From: Chitinolyticbacter meiyuanensis
Lineage (GTDB): Bacteria; Pseudomonadota; Gammaproteobacteria; Burkholderiales; Chitinibacteraceae
DNA length: 64,000 nt
Assembly (NCBI RefSeq): GCF_008033135.1
Contig: NZ_CP041335.1
Span: forward strand, 1,089,513-1,153,512
Direction: 5' to 3'
Shown here: positions 1 to 8,717 of the stretch, one piece after another
Numbering within the stretch: position 1 is the first letter of the stretch
How the letters are laid out: every line of letters starts with the position of its first letter
Notes under the pieces: generated by a model
Told to the model about the DNA's origin: nothing
Databases searched by the model: none
The model's input: only the letters and a program-made list of their open reading frames with translations
Program-made: the position numbers and the translations under genes

Positions 1-162
1 GACCTGCGTCGTGAAGTCACCATGAGCATCAAGCGTCTGATGGACCTTGGCTGCTTCCGTGGTTTCCGCCATCGCAAGGGTCTGCCGGTTCGTGGTCAAC
101 GCACGCGTACCAATGCGCGCACCCGTAAGGGCCCGCGCAAGCCCATCGCCGGCAAGAAGTAA
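1..162 (+). CDS. rpsM: 30S ribosomal protein S13, C-terminal part
   Basis: Open at the left window edge; 53 residues remain before the TAA. S13 sits in the head of the small subunit and contacts the P-site tRNA and the 50S bridge. The visible part has the family's basic tail, with [18 protein letters not shown] and a Lys-rich end ([10 protein letters not shown]). It is followed by rpsK 31 nt downstream in the usual alpha-operon order, which supports the call. Confidence 0.97.
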   Translation, partial: DLRREVTMSIKRLMDLGCFRGFRHRKGLPVRGQRTRTNARTRKGPRKPIAGKK

Positions 163-193
163 TTCCGGCCGGTTGAATTAAAGGATTTTTAGT

Positions 194-586
194 ATGGCTA
201 AAGCAAACACAGTGCGTGTACGGAAGAAAGTCAAAAAGAGCGTGTCTGAAGGCATTGCGCATGTTCATGCGTCCTTCAACAACACGATCGTGACCATCAC
301 CGATCGCCAAGGGAATGCACTTTCTTGGGCTACCTCGGGCGGTGCTGGTTTCAAGGGCTCTCGGAAAAGTACACCCTTCGCGGCACAGGTTGCTGCGGAG
401 CACGCTGGTAAAGTTGCCCAAGAATATGGTGTGAAGAACCTTGAAGTCCGTATCAAGGGTCCTGGTCCGGGTCGTGAATCCGCTGTGCGTGCTCTGAACG
501 CGCTCGGCTTCAAGATCACCAGCATTTCGGATGTGACGCCTGTGCCGCACAACGGCTGCCGTCCTCCGAAAAAGCGTCGTATCTAA
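194..586 (+). CDS. rpsK: 30S ribosomal protein S11
   Basis: 130 residues, normal length for S11, a platform protein of the 30S subunit that binds 16S rRNA near the mRNA exit. The sequence carries the family core [19 protein letters not shown] and the C-terminal signature [18 protein letters not shown]. The ATG at 194 follows an AAGGA-type ribosome binding site. It lies in the rpsM-rpsK-rpsD-rpoA-rplQ operon, 14 nt before rpsD. Confidence 0.98.
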   Translation: MAKANTVRVRKKVKKSVSEGIAHVHASFNNTIVTITDRQGNALSWATSGGAGFKGSRKSTPFAAQVAAEHAGKVAQEYGVKNLEVRIKGPGPGRESAVRALNALGFKITSISDVTPVPHNGCRPPKKRRI

Positions 587-600
587 TCCCGGAGTAGAAC

Positions 601-1221
601 ATGGCTCGTTATATTGGACCCAAGTGCAAACTCGCACGTCGCGAAGGCACGGATCTTTTCCTCAAGAGCGCGCGTCGTTCGCTCGACAGCAAGTGCAAGC
701 TGGAACAAGCCCCAGGCCAGCACGGCGCTAAGAACACCCGCTTGTCGGACTACGGCGTTCACCTGCGTGAAAAGCAGAAGATCCGTCGCATCTACGGCGT
801 GCTGGAACGTCAGTTCCGTCGCTATTTCGAAGAAGCCGCGCGCCGCAAGGGCTCGACCGGCGAGAACCTGCTCAAGCTGCTTGAGTCGCGTCTCGACAAC
901 GTCGTGTACCGCATGGGCTTCGCCTCGACTCGTGCCGAAGCGCGCCAGCTGGTGTCGCACAAGGCTGTCGTGGTGAACGGCAAGGTCGTGAACATCCCGT
1001 CGTTCCAGGTCAAGACTGGCGATACCGTTAGCGTTCGCGAAAAGGCGAAGAAGCAGGTGCGTATCCAGGAAGCCCTGTCGCTGGCCGAAGGTATCGGCTT
1101 CCCGAACTGGGTTGCCGTCGACAGCAAGAAAATGGAAGGCGTGTTCAAGAGCGCGCCAGAGCGTTCCGATCTGTCCAGCGACATCAACGAATCGCTGGTC
1201 GTGGAATTCTACTCCAAGTAA
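601..1221 (+). CDS. rpsD: 30S ribosomal protein S4
   Basis: 206 residues, typical of S4, a primary 16S rRNA binder that nucleates assembly of the 30S body. Starts [20 protein letters not shown] and contains an S4 RNA-binding domain around residues 95-155 ([20 protein letters not shown]). In E. coli S4 represses translation of this operon; the sequence alone does not show whether that holds here. An AGGA-like ribosome binding site (GGAGTAGAAC) precedes the ATG at 601. Confidence 0.98.
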   Translation: MARYIGPKCKLARREGTDLFLKSARRSLDSKCKLEQAPGQHGAKNTRLSDYGVHLREKQKIRRIYGVLERQFRRYFEEAARRKGSTGENLLKLLESRLDNVVYRMGFASTRAEARQLVSHKAVVVNGKVVNIPSFQVKTGDTVSVREKAKKQVRIQEALSLAEGIGFPNWVAVDSKKMEGVFKSAPERSDLSSDINESLVVEFYSK

Positions 1222-1256
1222 TTAGCTGCCCCGGAAAGGCCAAGGGATACTGATAC

Positions 1257-2240
1257 ATGCAAAACCTCGCTAATGAGTTGCTCAAGCCGCGCATCATCGA
1301 CGTGCAGGCTCAATCGGCCGCCCAGGCTCGGGTGGTGATGGAGCCGTTCGAGCGCGGTTACGGCCATACGCTCGGTAACGCCCTGCGCCGCATCCTGCTG
1401 TCTTCGATGCCCGGATATGCGCCGACTGAGGTGAAGATCGAAGGTGTCGTCCACGAATACAGCGCGCTCGATGGCGTGCAGGAAGACGTGGTCGACATCC
1501 TGCTGAATCTCAAGGGCGTGGTGCTCAAGCTGCACGGCCGTGAGGCCGTGACGCTGACGCTGACCAAGGATGGTGCTGGCGTGGTCAAGGCTGCCGACAT
1601 TCAGGTGCCGCACGACGTGGAAGTGGTCAATCCCGACCACGTCATTGCTCACCTGTCGACCGGTGGCAAGCTGAACATGGAAATCAAGGTCGAGAAGGGG
1701 CGTGGCTATCAGCCGGCACCTGCTCGCCTGAACCGCGAGGAATCGCGCAGCATCGGCACCATTCAGCTCGATGCCTCGTTCAGCCCGATCCGCCGCGTGG
1801 CCTACTCGGTCGAGAGCGCCCGCGTGGAACAGCGTACCGACCTGGACCGCCTGATCCTCGAAATCGAGACCAATGGCATCCTGACCCCGGAAGATGCAGT
1901 GCGCCAAGCCGCCCGCATCCTGGTGGATCAGCTCGCCGTGTTCGCAGATCTCGAAGGCACGCCGGTCGAGGAAGAGAAGCCGGCCGCGCCGCAGATCGAC
2001 CCGATCCTGCTGCGCCCGGTGGATGATCTCGAGTTGACCGTTCGCTCGGCCAACTGCCTCAAGGCAGAGAACATCTACTACATCGGCGATCTGATCCAGC
2101 GCACCGAAACCGAGCTTCTCAAGGCGCCGAACCTCGGCCGCAAGTCCTTGAATGAAATCAAGGAAGTGCTGGCATCGAAGGGCCTCAGCCTGGGCATGCG
2201 CCTCGAAAACTGGCCGCCGGCCGGCTTGGACAAGCCGTAA
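1257..2240 (+). CDS. rpoA: DNA-directed RNA polymerase subunit alpha
   Basis: 327 residues. The N-terminal domain (about 1-235) dimerises and scaffolds the polymerase, with the conserved stretch [18 protein letters not shown] linker around 236-255 leads to the C-terminal domain (to about 320) that contacts UP elements and activators ([30 protein letters not shown]). It lies between rpsD and rplQ as in other proteobacteria, 35 nt after rpsD. Confidence 0.98.
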   Translation: MQNLANELLKPRIIDVQAQSAAQARVVMEPFERGYGHTLGNALRRILLSSMPGYAPTEVKIEGVVHEYSALDGVQEDVVDILLNLKGVVLKLHGREAVTLTLTKDGAGVVKAADIQVPHDVEVVNPDHVIAHLSTGGKLNMEIKVEKGRGYQPAPARLNREESRSIGTIQLDASFSPIRRVAYSVESARVEQRTDLDRLILEIETNGILTPEDAVRQAARILVDQLAVFADLEGTPVEEEKPAAPQIDPILLRPVDDLELTVRSANCLKAENIYYIGDLIQRTETELLKAPNLGRKSLNEIKEVLASKGLSLGMRLENWPPAGLDKP

Positions 2241-2265
2241 CCGGTCAAGGTAAAGGAACTGACAA

Positions 2266-2655
2266 ATGCGTCACCGTTTAGGTAATCGTAAACTCAACCG
2301 TACCTCCAGCCATCGCCAAGCGCTGCTGCGCAACCTGGCGAACGCGCTGCTGCGTCACGAAGTCATCAAAACCACGCTGCCGAAGGCCAAGGAACTGCGT
2401 CGTGTCGCAGAACCGCTGATCACCCTCGGCAAGGCACCGTCGCTGGCGAACCGTCGCTTGGCGTTCGACCGCACCCGCGATCGCGAGATCGTGGTCAAGC
2501 TGTTCGACGTGCTGGGCCCGCGCTATGCAGCCCGTAACGGCGGCTACCTGCGTATCCTGAAGTGCGGTTTCCGCGCTGGCGACAATGCCCCGATGGCATT
2601 CGTCGAGCTGGTCGACCGTCCGGAAGATGCCGAAGTGGTCGAAGCCGGCGAGTAA
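2266..2655 (+). CDS. rplQ: 50S ribosomal protein L17
   Basis: 129 residues, standard for bacterial L17. It opens with [20 protein letters not shown], the family hallmark, and has an acidic C-terminal extension ([10 protein letters not shown]). An AAGGA ribosome binding site lies 8-9 nt before the ATG. It is the last gene of the alpha operon, with a strong hairpin terminator starting 18 nt after its stop codon. Confidence 0.98.
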   Translation: MRHRLGNRKLNRTSSHRQALLRNLANALLRHEVIKTTLPKAKELRRVAEPLITLGKAPSLANRRLAFDRTRDREIVVKLFDVLGPRYAARNGGYLRILKCGFRAGDNAPMAFVELVDRPEDAEVVEAGE

Positions 2656-2672
2656 TCGCGGCTAAGATGACG

Positions 2673-2706
2673 ACAAAGGCCAGTGCTTGCACTGGCCTTT
2701 GTTTTT
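2673..2706. terminator. Bidirectional terminator between rplQ and the HDOD gene
   Basis: A near-perfect 14-bp stem (arms 2673-2686 and 2689-2702, core AAAGGCCAGTGC) with a minimal loop is followed by a T run. A-rich sequence on the left arm gives a T run on the other strand too. It ends the alpha operon on the + strand and the convergent HDOD gene on the - strand. Confidence 0.9.
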
Positions 2707-2711
2707 GCGCG

Positions 2712-3635
2712 CTATCCGGCGTCGGGGATGGTCGGTACGTCGCCTGGGCGTGGTTCGAGGGGCCGCATCGCCAGCGCCGGCAACGACTGGTAGCCGCTCC
2801 AATGCCTGGCGGCGTGCTGTGCAGCGTCGCGCACCAGCGCATAGGCGGCATCGTGCGGCAACAGCGTGAGATCGGCTACGGCGCGGTAGTCGTCGGGCAA
2901 TGCGGGATCGTACCAGCCATTCGCCAGATGTCGCGCCAGTGCGGCGGCAACCATCACCAGTCGTACGCGCGGTTCAGTCAACTGACGTTCGTCCATCAAG
3001 TGAGCAAGCAGTCGAGGTAGCCGCCAGCGATGGACCAGTTCCAGCTGGATCTCGAACAGCGTATGCCCCAAAACCTGTCGTTGGGCGTCGCGGCTGCGCA
3101 ATCCGGGCTGGGCACTCAATAGCTGTTCGATCTGCGTGGCCAGCGCCGGCGCGTGCAGCCATAGCAGGATCTCGGCCGTATCGTGTAGCAGCGAGGCCGT
3201 GACTACCTCGCTGGGGTCGATGTCATGACGCCGTGCCGCGATCCGTTCGGCGATCCTGGCGGCGAAGGTGGCGCGTTCCAACATGCGGCGCGTGCCCGCG
3301 AGCGCATCGGGGTGCTGTGCCAGCACGGTTTCCAGGATGGTGGTGCCGCCGAAGTGGCGGACGAAGCCGCGCGTGCCGATCATCATCAGTACGCGGTCGA
3401 CCGTGTTCACGTCGGTGACTTGGCTATGCTGGCGATGGTGTTGCAGATAGCGGATCACCTGCAGCGTGAGCAGGGCATCCTGATTGATGGGGCCGGCGAT
3501 GTCATGCAGGCTGATCTCGTCGGCGCGGCCTTGCAGTGCTTGCAACTGCCTCAATGTGTGTTGCAAGATCGGCAGCTCGCGATCGGCCAAGTAGCTGACC
3601 CAGGCTTCCAGGGACGGCAGGGGAGTGGTGAGCAT
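2712..3635 (-). CDS. HDOD domain protein
   Basis: 307 residues. It matches the HDOD superfamily, which are HD-related helical signalling domains usually lacking full metal-dependent phosphohydrolase activity. The N-terminal part (LPSLEAWVSYLADRELPIL and DALLTLQVIRYL) has the family's helical pattern. An HD-like pair is visible in VVTASLLHDTAEILLW around residue 145. HDOD proteins act in signalling, motility or cell-cycle control, but the partner cannot be read from the sequence. It is divergent from apaH (48-bp gap) and convergent with rplQ. No sensor domain or membrane segment is seen. Confidence 0.8.
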   Translation of the reverse strand: MLTTPLPSLEAWVSYLADRELPILQHTLRQLQALQGRADEISLHDIAGPINQDALLTLQVIRYLQHHRQHSQVTDVNTVDRVLMMIGTRGFVRHFGGTTILETVLAQHPDALAGTRRMLERATFAARIAERIAARRHDIDPSEVVTASLLHDTAEILLWLHAPALATQIEQLLSAQPGLRSRDAQRQVLGHTLFEIQLELVHRWRLPRLLAHLMDERQLTEPRVRLVMVAAALARHLANGWYDPALPDDYRAVADLTLLPHDAAYALVRDAAQHAARHWSGYQSLPALAMRPLEPRPGDVPTIPDAG

Positions 3636-3683
3636 GGTGTCCGGTCGCAGGGAGGATGATGTTCATTGTAGAGAGTGAGGACG

Positions 3684-4499
3684 ATGGCCCGCTACGCGAT
3701 CGGTGATATCCAGGGGTGCTGGGACGAACTGCAGGCCCTGCTGTTTGCCATCGATTTCGACCCGGCGCGGGACGTGGTGTATCCGGTCGGTGACCTGGTG
3801 AACCGCGGGCCCGGATCGCTGCAGGTACTGCGCTGGGCACGTGAACAGGGTGATGCAGTGCAGGTGGTGCTGGGCAACCACGATCTGCATCTGCTGGCCT
3901 GCTTCGCGGGCCATGGCACGCTGAAGGGAGGGGACACGATCGGCGACGTGCTGGCGGCACCCGATGCCGAGGCGCTGGCCGACTGGCTGCGGCGTCAGCC
4001 TTTGCTGCGGGTGCTGGACGATACCGTGATCGTGCATGCCGGCGTTTGGCCGCGCTGGAGCCTGAAACAGGCGGTGGCAGCGTGTGCCGAGGTGGAGGCC
4101 GCACTGGCCGTTCCGGACTGGCAGGCGGCGTTCGTCGAGATGTACGGCAATAAGCCGGCCCACTGGAAGCAGGCTGAAAGCCGGATCGAGCGCTGCCGCT
4201 TCACCATCAACGCCTGCACCCGGATGCGTTTTGTCGATGAGGAGGGCGCGCTGCAGCTCAAGTTCAAGGGGGAGGTGGCGGATGCGCCCAAGGGGTTGAC
4301 GCCCTGGTTCGACGCCCCCCGCAAGGCGCTGCCGCGCGTGGTGTGCGGCCACTGGTCCGCCCTCGGCCTGATGATGCGGGATGAAGTCTGGGCGCTGGAT
4401 ACGGGCTGTATTTGGGGCGGACTGCTGACCGCAGTCGACCTCGATACCAGCCGCATCATTCAGGTTCCGGCGCAGAAGGCGTATCAGGCCTTGGAGTGA
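3684..4499 (+). CDS. apaH: Symmetrical bis(5'-nucleosyl)-tetraphosphatase
   Basis: 271 residues. ApaH hydrolyses Ap4A to two ADP and can remove Np4-type RNA caps. Calcineurin-like metallophosphatase motifs are in order: GDIQGC near the N-terminus, GDLVNRGP, then GNHDLHL, with later His residues (VIVHAGVWP, VCGHWSALG). The ATG at 3684 is preferred over the in-frame GTG at 3675 because it gives MARYAIGD, matching the E. coli start, with GAGTGAGG just upstream. Its 3' end overlaps the convergent acyltransferase gene by 16 nt. Confidence 0.95.
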   Translation: MARYAIGDIQGCWDELQALLFAIDFDPARDVVYPVGDLVNRGPGSLQVLRWAREQGDAVQVVLGNHDLHLLACFAGHGTLKGGDTIGDVLAAPDAEALADWLRRQPLLRVLDDTVIVHAGVWPRWSLKQAVAACAEVEAALAVPDWQAAFVEMYGNKPAHWKQAESRIERCRFTINACTRMRFVDEEGALQLKFKGEVADAPKGLTPWFDAPRKALPRVVCGHWSALGLMMRDEVWALDTGCIWGGLLTAVDLDTSRIIQVPAQKAYQALE

Positions 4500-5254
4500 T
4501 GGTGTCGGCAGAGCGCTTCGTGTGCTGCCTTGATCCGTGCCTCGGCAAAGCGTGTGACGGTGCGCCGGTCTTCCTTGCCGACCGGGAACGGCGCCAAGAA
4601 GTTGATCTCGGCGACCAGCCCGCGTGCGCCCAGCAGCTTCCATAGCGATTCGGTCAACGTCATCTCGTTGATATAAGCCGCTGCATCGCACCAGTTGCCG
4701 TCACGGTCGGTGTAGCGCAGGTAGACCGGCTGGATGGTTGCTTGCGCGTCGATCGCGGCTTGTAGCAACGACGAGCGGAACGGCAGGATGCCCTTGCCGT
4801 CCGAAGTCGTTCCCTCTGGAAATACGGCCACGCAGTGCCCACCTTGCAGTGCTTCGATCATGTCGTTGTTGACGCGCGCGGTGTCGCGCTTGCGTTCGCG
4901 CTCGATGAACAGCGTACCGGTGGCATGGCACAGCCGCCCAACGACGGGCCAGTCGCGGATCTCCGCCTTGGCGACGAAGCGCGATACGGTCACCGTGTTC
5001 AGCACGAAGATGTCCAGCCAGGAGATGTGGTTGGACAGCAACAGGTGGTTGGCTGGATACAGGCCGGGCGCAATGCCCTGGACCCGGATCGAAATGCCCA
5101 GCTTGTGGGTCAGCGCCAGCGACCACGACTGGATGCGGCAAAGACGCTCCGCCTCGGAAAGCCGCGGAAAGCGCCAGGCAGCAACGGCGATGCCGCGGGC
5201 GAGATGAAGCAGCACACTGATGAGGCGCCGCGTGCGCAACCAATTGGAAGACAT
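4484..5254 (-). CDS. Lyso-ornithine lipid O-acyltransferase-like (PlsC family)
   Basis: 256 residues from the ATG at 5254; the frame is open to 5401, which would overlap the upstream gene, so the start is uncertain. PlsC-type motifs are clear: NHISWLD (catalytic His and Asp) and FPEGTTSDG (substrate binding), plus a hydrophobic N-terminal helix (LISVLLHLARGIAVAAW). The family transfers acyl chains to 1-acyl-glycerol-3-phosphate or, for OlsA, to lyso-ornithine lipid. The gene directly downstream of an OlsB-like N-acyltransferase argues for OlsA, by inference from context. A house-keeping PlsC cannot be excluded. Confidence 0.78.
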   Translation of the reverse strand: MSSNWLRTRRLISVLLHLARGIAVAAWRFPRLSEAERLCRIQSWSLALTHKLGISIRVQGIAPGLYPANHLLLSNHISWLDIFVLNTVTVSRFVAKAEIRDWPVVGRLCHATGTLFIERERKRDTARVNNDMIEALQGGHCVAVFPEGTTSDGKGILPFRSSLLQAAIDAQATIQPVYLRYTDRDGNWCDAAAYINEMTLTESLWKLLGARGLVAEINFLAPFPVGKEDRRTVTRFAEARIKAAHEALCRHHHSKA

Positions 5255-5369
5255 GGACTGAAACCGGCTTTTGCCGTGCTTGCGGGATAGGGTGGAAAAC
5301 CCCGCGAGTGTAGCGGCATCGTCCGGATCAGGCCATGTGCTTATTGCGTCCAGCGGTTCCAGTTCGAAT

Positions 5370-6119
5370 TCAGCGTATGAAGTGCCGGGCGTAACGGGCA
5401 TCGATCTTTTGCATGGGCAGGAGGACGAACAGGTCGGCGGTATTGAAGTCCGGATCCCAGGCGGGTTCGCCGCAGATCAGCGCACCGGCGCGCAGGTAAC
5501 CCTTGATCAGCGGCGGGACTTCCACCGGGGTCTTCTGATCCAGCGCGGCGAGCGGCAGTGGGCAGCGGGGAAATACACGCCATTCCACCGGCGACATCGC
5601 GGTTTCCGCCAGCTTGCGATAGAGGCTGGCCGCATGATGGCCACCATCGGCCAGCGACATCGAAGCACAGCCGATCAGGTACTGGTAGCCATGGCGGTGC
5701 ATGTATTCGGCAAGGCCCGACCACAGCAGCGCAATGGTGGCGCCGGTACGGTAATCCGGGTGCACACAGGAGCGTCCGACTTCGACGAACTGATTGCGCA
5801 GATGTTGCAGCCGGGTCAGGTCGAACTCGGTGTCGGAGTAGTAGCTGCCAAGCTTGCGAGCCTGGTGCGGGGGCAGAATGCGGTAGGTGCCGACTACCTC
5901 GCCGGTCTCGTCGTCGAGCACCAAAAGGTGTTCGCAATAGGCGTCGAACAGATCCTGATCGAGGCCCGGTTCCTTGGCATTGAGGCGGGCACCCATCTCT
6001 TCGGCGAAAACCCGATAGCGCAAGGCCTGCGCTGCACGAATGTGATCCTGGGTGCTGGCGAATGCCAGCGACAGTGCGCGTCTGCGTTTTTCGGTGCCGG
6101 TTTGCAGTTGCTGCAGCAT
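5370..6119 (-). CDS. OlsB-like ornithine N-acyltransferase (GNAT, hemolysin-type)
   Basis: 249 residues from an ATG at 6119 with a good ribosome binding site (GAGGAAT, 5 nt spacing). The protein belongs to the hemolysin-like GNAT group that includes OlsB, which attaches a 3-hydroxyacyl chain from acyl-ACP to ornithine, the first step of ornithine lipid synthesis. Family stretches seen are ALRYRVFAEEMGAR, VGTYRILPP, EVGRSCVHPDYRTG and LIGCASMSL. The PlsC-type gene follows on the same strand, recreating an olsB-olsA pair. A Pho-box-like repeat array lies 41 nt upstream. Other acyl-homoserine/hemolysin-type GNATs are an alternative. Confidence 0.78.
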   Translation of the reverse strand: MLQQLQTGTEKRRRALSLAFASTQDHIRAAQALRYRVFAEEMGARLNAKEPGLDQDLFDAYCEHLLVLDDETGEVVGTYRILPPHQARKLGSYYSDTEFDLTRLQHLRNQFVEVGRSCVHPDYRTGATIALLWSGLAEYMHRHGYQYLIGCASMSLADGGHHAASLYRKLAETAMSPVEWRVFPRCPLPLAALDQKTPVEVPPLIKGYLRAGALICGEPAWDPDFNTADLFVLLPMQKIDARYARHFIR

Positions 6120-6160
6120 CGGTATTCCTCCGTGTGTGAGGCACACAGTAAGGCGATCCA

Positions 6161-6200
6161 ATGACGAGCAGATGACGAATTATTGGCGCTGTGATGACAG
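6161..6200 (-). promoter_or_regulatory. Pho-box-like tandem repeat upstream of olsB
   Basis: Read on the - strand, 7-bp units CTGTCAT (6194-6200), TCGTCAT (6172-6178) and TCGTCAT (6161-6167) fall in an exact 11-bp phase, with a degenerate slot at 6183. PhoB half-sites are CTGTCAT-like 7-mers repeated every 11 bp. The array ends 41 nt before the olsB start, leaving room for a -10 region (around 6143-6148) and start site. A short hairpin (CGCTGT/ACAGCG, 6187-6202) overlaps the outermost unit. PhoB control is inferred. Confidence 0.5.
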
Positions 6201-6224
6201 CGTGTGAACCCTCACGCTAGGTGT

Positions 6225-6404
6225 TCAGTTGCCGTTTGGGTCTTCGTTGGCCGAGTCGCTGCCTGGGATGCGGTAGCGCTCTTCCGCCCAGCCGGCCAAG
6301 TCCTCGGTGCGACAGCGGGCCGAGCAGAACGGTCGGTACGGATTTTCCGGGGAGAACGCGGCAGGGGTGCCGCAGGCGGGGCAGGGAACGAGGCGAGGTT
6401 TCAC
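6225..6404 (-). CDS. yacG: YacG-family zinc-binding protein (DNA gyrase inhibitor)
   Basis: 59 residues from a GTG at 6404 whose GTGA overlaps the zapD stop. A longer TTG start at 6413 is possible. YacG is a small zinc protein reported to bind GyrB and inhibit gyrase in E. coli. The four zinc ligands fit C-x2-C-x15-C-x3-C (CPAC ... FCSARC), and the tail has the family's RCRTEDLAGWAEERYRIPG pattern. It sits at the end of the pil-coaE-zapD run, as in many beta- and gammaproteobacteria. Confidence 0.92.
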   Translation of the reverse strand: MKPRLVPCPACGTPAAFSPENPYRPFCSARCRTEDLAGWAEERYRIPGSDSANEDPNGN

Positions 6405-7159
6405 AGATTGCAATAACCGAGACCGAATTCGATGTCGCTATCGACCACGCGCGCGCGTTCGCCACTGGTTGACGGATGTACGAAACGGACGTTGATGGCG
6501 TAGCGGTTGGCTGACAACTCCGGAACCACTGGGAGATCAGAGGGCAGGGTGACACGCAGCATCTGGATGGTCTTGCCGCCGGACATTTGCTGGAACGTAC
6601 CTTGATGAGCGGTGTAATGGCTGACCCGAGCTGAATCGCGCAGCAGGCGCAACACGATATCGATGCCCTGTTTGATCGGCGTGAGCGGACGGAACCAGCG
6701 GTCGATGTCGGCCTGCCGGCGCTCGGCCGGCAACTGCTGCCAGTAATGATAGGACGGCAGGTCGAACTCGCAGGCGCCACCGGGAATCGACAGGCGCTGC
6801 TTGATCGTCATCAGCCACTCGTTCTCGCGCAGGTACTGGCCGAACTTGCCGGTCATGTCCAGCATGCGCGCATGGGTGACCTCGATTTCGCCCAGCACGT
6901 CTTCCAGCGCGGCTTCGGAGATATGTGGATTGTTGCGCAGCGCGGCGAGGGCCTGGCGTTGACGTTCCAGCTCCTGCAACAGATCCGACTTCAGATCTGC
7001 CCGGCTGGCGACTTCCATGATCTCGAAGATGCCCAGCAGCGCCGTATGGTGGTCGACGGCTTCCTGTCGACCGGCGAACAACGCCGTGCGGTCGTACAGA
7101 TGCTCCAGCCGCAGCAGAGTGCGGATGCGCTCGTTGATGGGGAATTCGTAGCTGATCAC
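6401..7159 (-). CDS. zapD: Cell division protein ZapD
   Basis: 252 residues with a GTG start. ZapD (formerly YacF) binds the FtsZ C-terminus and bundles filaments at the Z-ring. The N-terminus MISYEFPINERIRTLLRLEH is diagnostic, as are later WLMTIKQRLSIPGG and CEFDLPSYHYW. It is translationally coupled to yacG by a 4-nt overlap and follows coaE after 60 bp. Confidence 0.95.
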   Translation of the reverse strand: MISYEFPINERIRTLLRLEHLYDRTALFAGRQEAVDHHTALLGIFEIMEVASRADLKSDLLQELERQRQALAALRNNPHISEAALEDVLGEIEVTHARMLDMTGKFGQYLRENEWLMTIKQRLSIPGGACEFDLPSYHYWQQLPAERRQADIDRWFRPLTPIKQGIDIVLRLLRDSARVSHYTAHQGTFQQMSGGKTIQMLRVTLPSDLPVVPELSANRYAINVRFVHPSTSGERARVVDSDIEFGLGYCNL

Positions 7160-7219
7160 GACGAGCCGGGTGCAGAAAGATAAGCAATTCTGCAGTATGT
7201 ACGCAGCTTTGAAAACCCG

Positions 7220-7843
7220 CTACGTAAGCTTTGTTTCATCATCACGCGTCCAAGCCAGGTATTGGACATGGAGTTTTGCAACCGCTTGCTTCAGCGCATC
7301 GAGATCGCGGTCGTTGATCAGGATATCGTCCGCCTGCTGCAAGCGGAGCGCTCGACTTGCCTGTTGCGCGATGATGCGCCTGGCCATGGCGTCATCTAGC
7401 CCGGGGCGAGCAGCCACTCGCGCAAGTTGGACGGCTTCCGGCACATCGATTACCAGAATCCGGTCGACCAGATCGATGAAGCCCGGTGCTTCCAGCAGCA
7501 GGGGTACAACCAGCACGGCGTAGCGATGGGCCTTGGCGAGCGCAGCCAGTTTCTCCGTGCTGCGCGCGAGGATGCGGGGGTGCAGGATATGTTCGAGTTG
7601 CGCCTTGGCTGCGGAATCGGCAAACACCAGTTCGCGCAACGCGGCCCGATCCAGCTCGCCGGCGGGGGTAATGAAATGCGAGCCGAACGTTGCGGCGATT
7701 TGTGCAAGTGTCGCCGCGCCCGGGGCGACTTCGACGCGCGCAATCTCATCGGTGTCGACCACTGGTACGCCGAGCTCGGCGAAGTAGAGGCTGGCAGCTG
7801 ATTTTCCGCTACCCACACCACCGGTGAGCCCGACGACGCGCAT
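7220..7843 (-). CDS. coaE: Dephospho-CoA kinase
   Basis: 207 residues from the ATG at 7843; the upstream in-frame extension has no family similarity. CoaE phosphorylates the 3'-OH of dephospho-CoA, the last step of coenzyme A synthesis. The P-loop GLTGGVGSGKS is at the extreme N-terminus, followed by VVDTDEIAR and a lid-type region ARPGLDDAMARRIIAQQ. The start lies 2 nt after the pilD stop codon, so it is very probably co-transcribed with the pilus genes. Confidence 0.95.
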   Translation of the reverse strand: MRVVGLTGGVGSGKSAASLYFAELGVPVVDTDEIARVEVAPGAATLAQIAATFGSHFITPAGELDRAALRELVFADSAAKAQLEHILHPRILARSTEKLAALAKAHRYAVLVVPLLLEAPGFIDLVDRILVIDVPEAVQLARVAARPGLDDAMARRIIAQQASRALRLQQADDILINDRDLDALKQAVAKLHVQYLAWTRDDETKLT

Positions 7844-7845
7844 GG

Positions 7846-8712
7846 CTAGAAGGTGGGGAACAGCAGTTGTTGCAACTGTGGCCCACATAACAGCGTGAGC
7901 CAGCCGGCGATGCCCAAGTAGGGGCCGAATGGCATCGGCTTGCCGAAACCACGCTTTGCGGCGAGTACCAGTGCAATGCCGATGACTGCACCGGCCAGCG
8001 ACGACAGCAGAATGATCACCGGTAGCACTTGCCAGCCGAACCAAGCGCCAAGTGCGGCAAGCAACTTGAAGTCGCCATAACCCATGCCCTCCTTGCCGGT
8101 GAGCAGTTTGAATGCCCAGTAGACGGTCCATAACGACAGATAGCCAGCAACTGCACCAACCACCGCGCTTGTCAGCGAGGTGAAGCCAGCGTCACCTAGA
8201 TTGATCAGCAAACCCAGCCAGAGCAGGGGCAGCGTGATCGAATCCGGCAACAGGTAGGTATCCGCATCGATGAAGATCAGTGCGATCAGCGCCCAGGTGA
8301 GCACGACCGCGGCAAGGCCAGCCAAGCTGGGGCCAAACATCCACGCCACTGTGGCACTGAGCAGCGCGGTGAGTAATTCGACCAATGGGTAGCGCGGGCT
8401 GATTCGTGCGTCACAGCCGCGGCAGCGGCCGCGCAGCACGAGATAACTCACGATCGGGATATTCTCCAGCGCGGTGATCTGATGCCCGCAGTGCGGGCAG
8501 GCCGAACGGGGGACTACAAGGTTATAGCTCGCTCTGGCAGGCGGTGGCGCATCGTCGCCCAGGTTGAGCGTCGCGCATTCGTGGCGAAATTCCGCCTCGA
8601 TCATCTTGGGTAGGCGATGGATGACGACGTTGAGAAAACTGCCCACGAGCAGACCGAGTAGGAACAAAAACCCGCTATAAGGCAGCGGGTCTTCAACAAG
8701 TGAATCGATCAT
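7846..8712 (-). CDS. pilD: Type IV prepilin peptidase / N-methyltransferase
   Basis: 288 residues. PilD is the inner-membrane aspartic protease that cleaves prepilin leaders and N-methylates the new terminus. Visible are the N-terminal methyltransferase region with two Cys pairs (CPHC and CRGC), the catalytic Asp motifs DADTYLLPD and GMGYGDFKLL, and about eight hydrophobic segments. It lies between pilC and coaE on one strand, 5 nt after pilC. Confidence 0.96.
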   Translation of the reverse strand: MIDSLVEDPLPYSGFLFLLGLLVGSFLNVVIHRLPKMIEAEFRHECATLNLGDDAPPPARASYNLVVPRSACPHCGHQITALENIPIVSYLVLRGRCRGCDARISPRYPLVELLTALLSATVAWMFGPSLAGLAAVVLTWALIALIFIDADTYLLPDSITLPLLWLGLLINLGDAGFTSLTSAVVGAVAGYLSLWTVYWAFKLLTGKEGMGYGDFKLLAALGAWFGWQVLPVIILLSSLAGAVIGIALVLAAKRGFGKPMPFGPYLGIAGWLTLLCGPQLQQLLFPTF

Positions 8713-8717
8713 TATTC

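Noticed and set aside
29..637. 202-codon frame antisense to rpsM-rpsK-rpsD
   Set aside because: It crosses three ribosomal protein genes and has no protein-like motifs; a by-product of codon usage.
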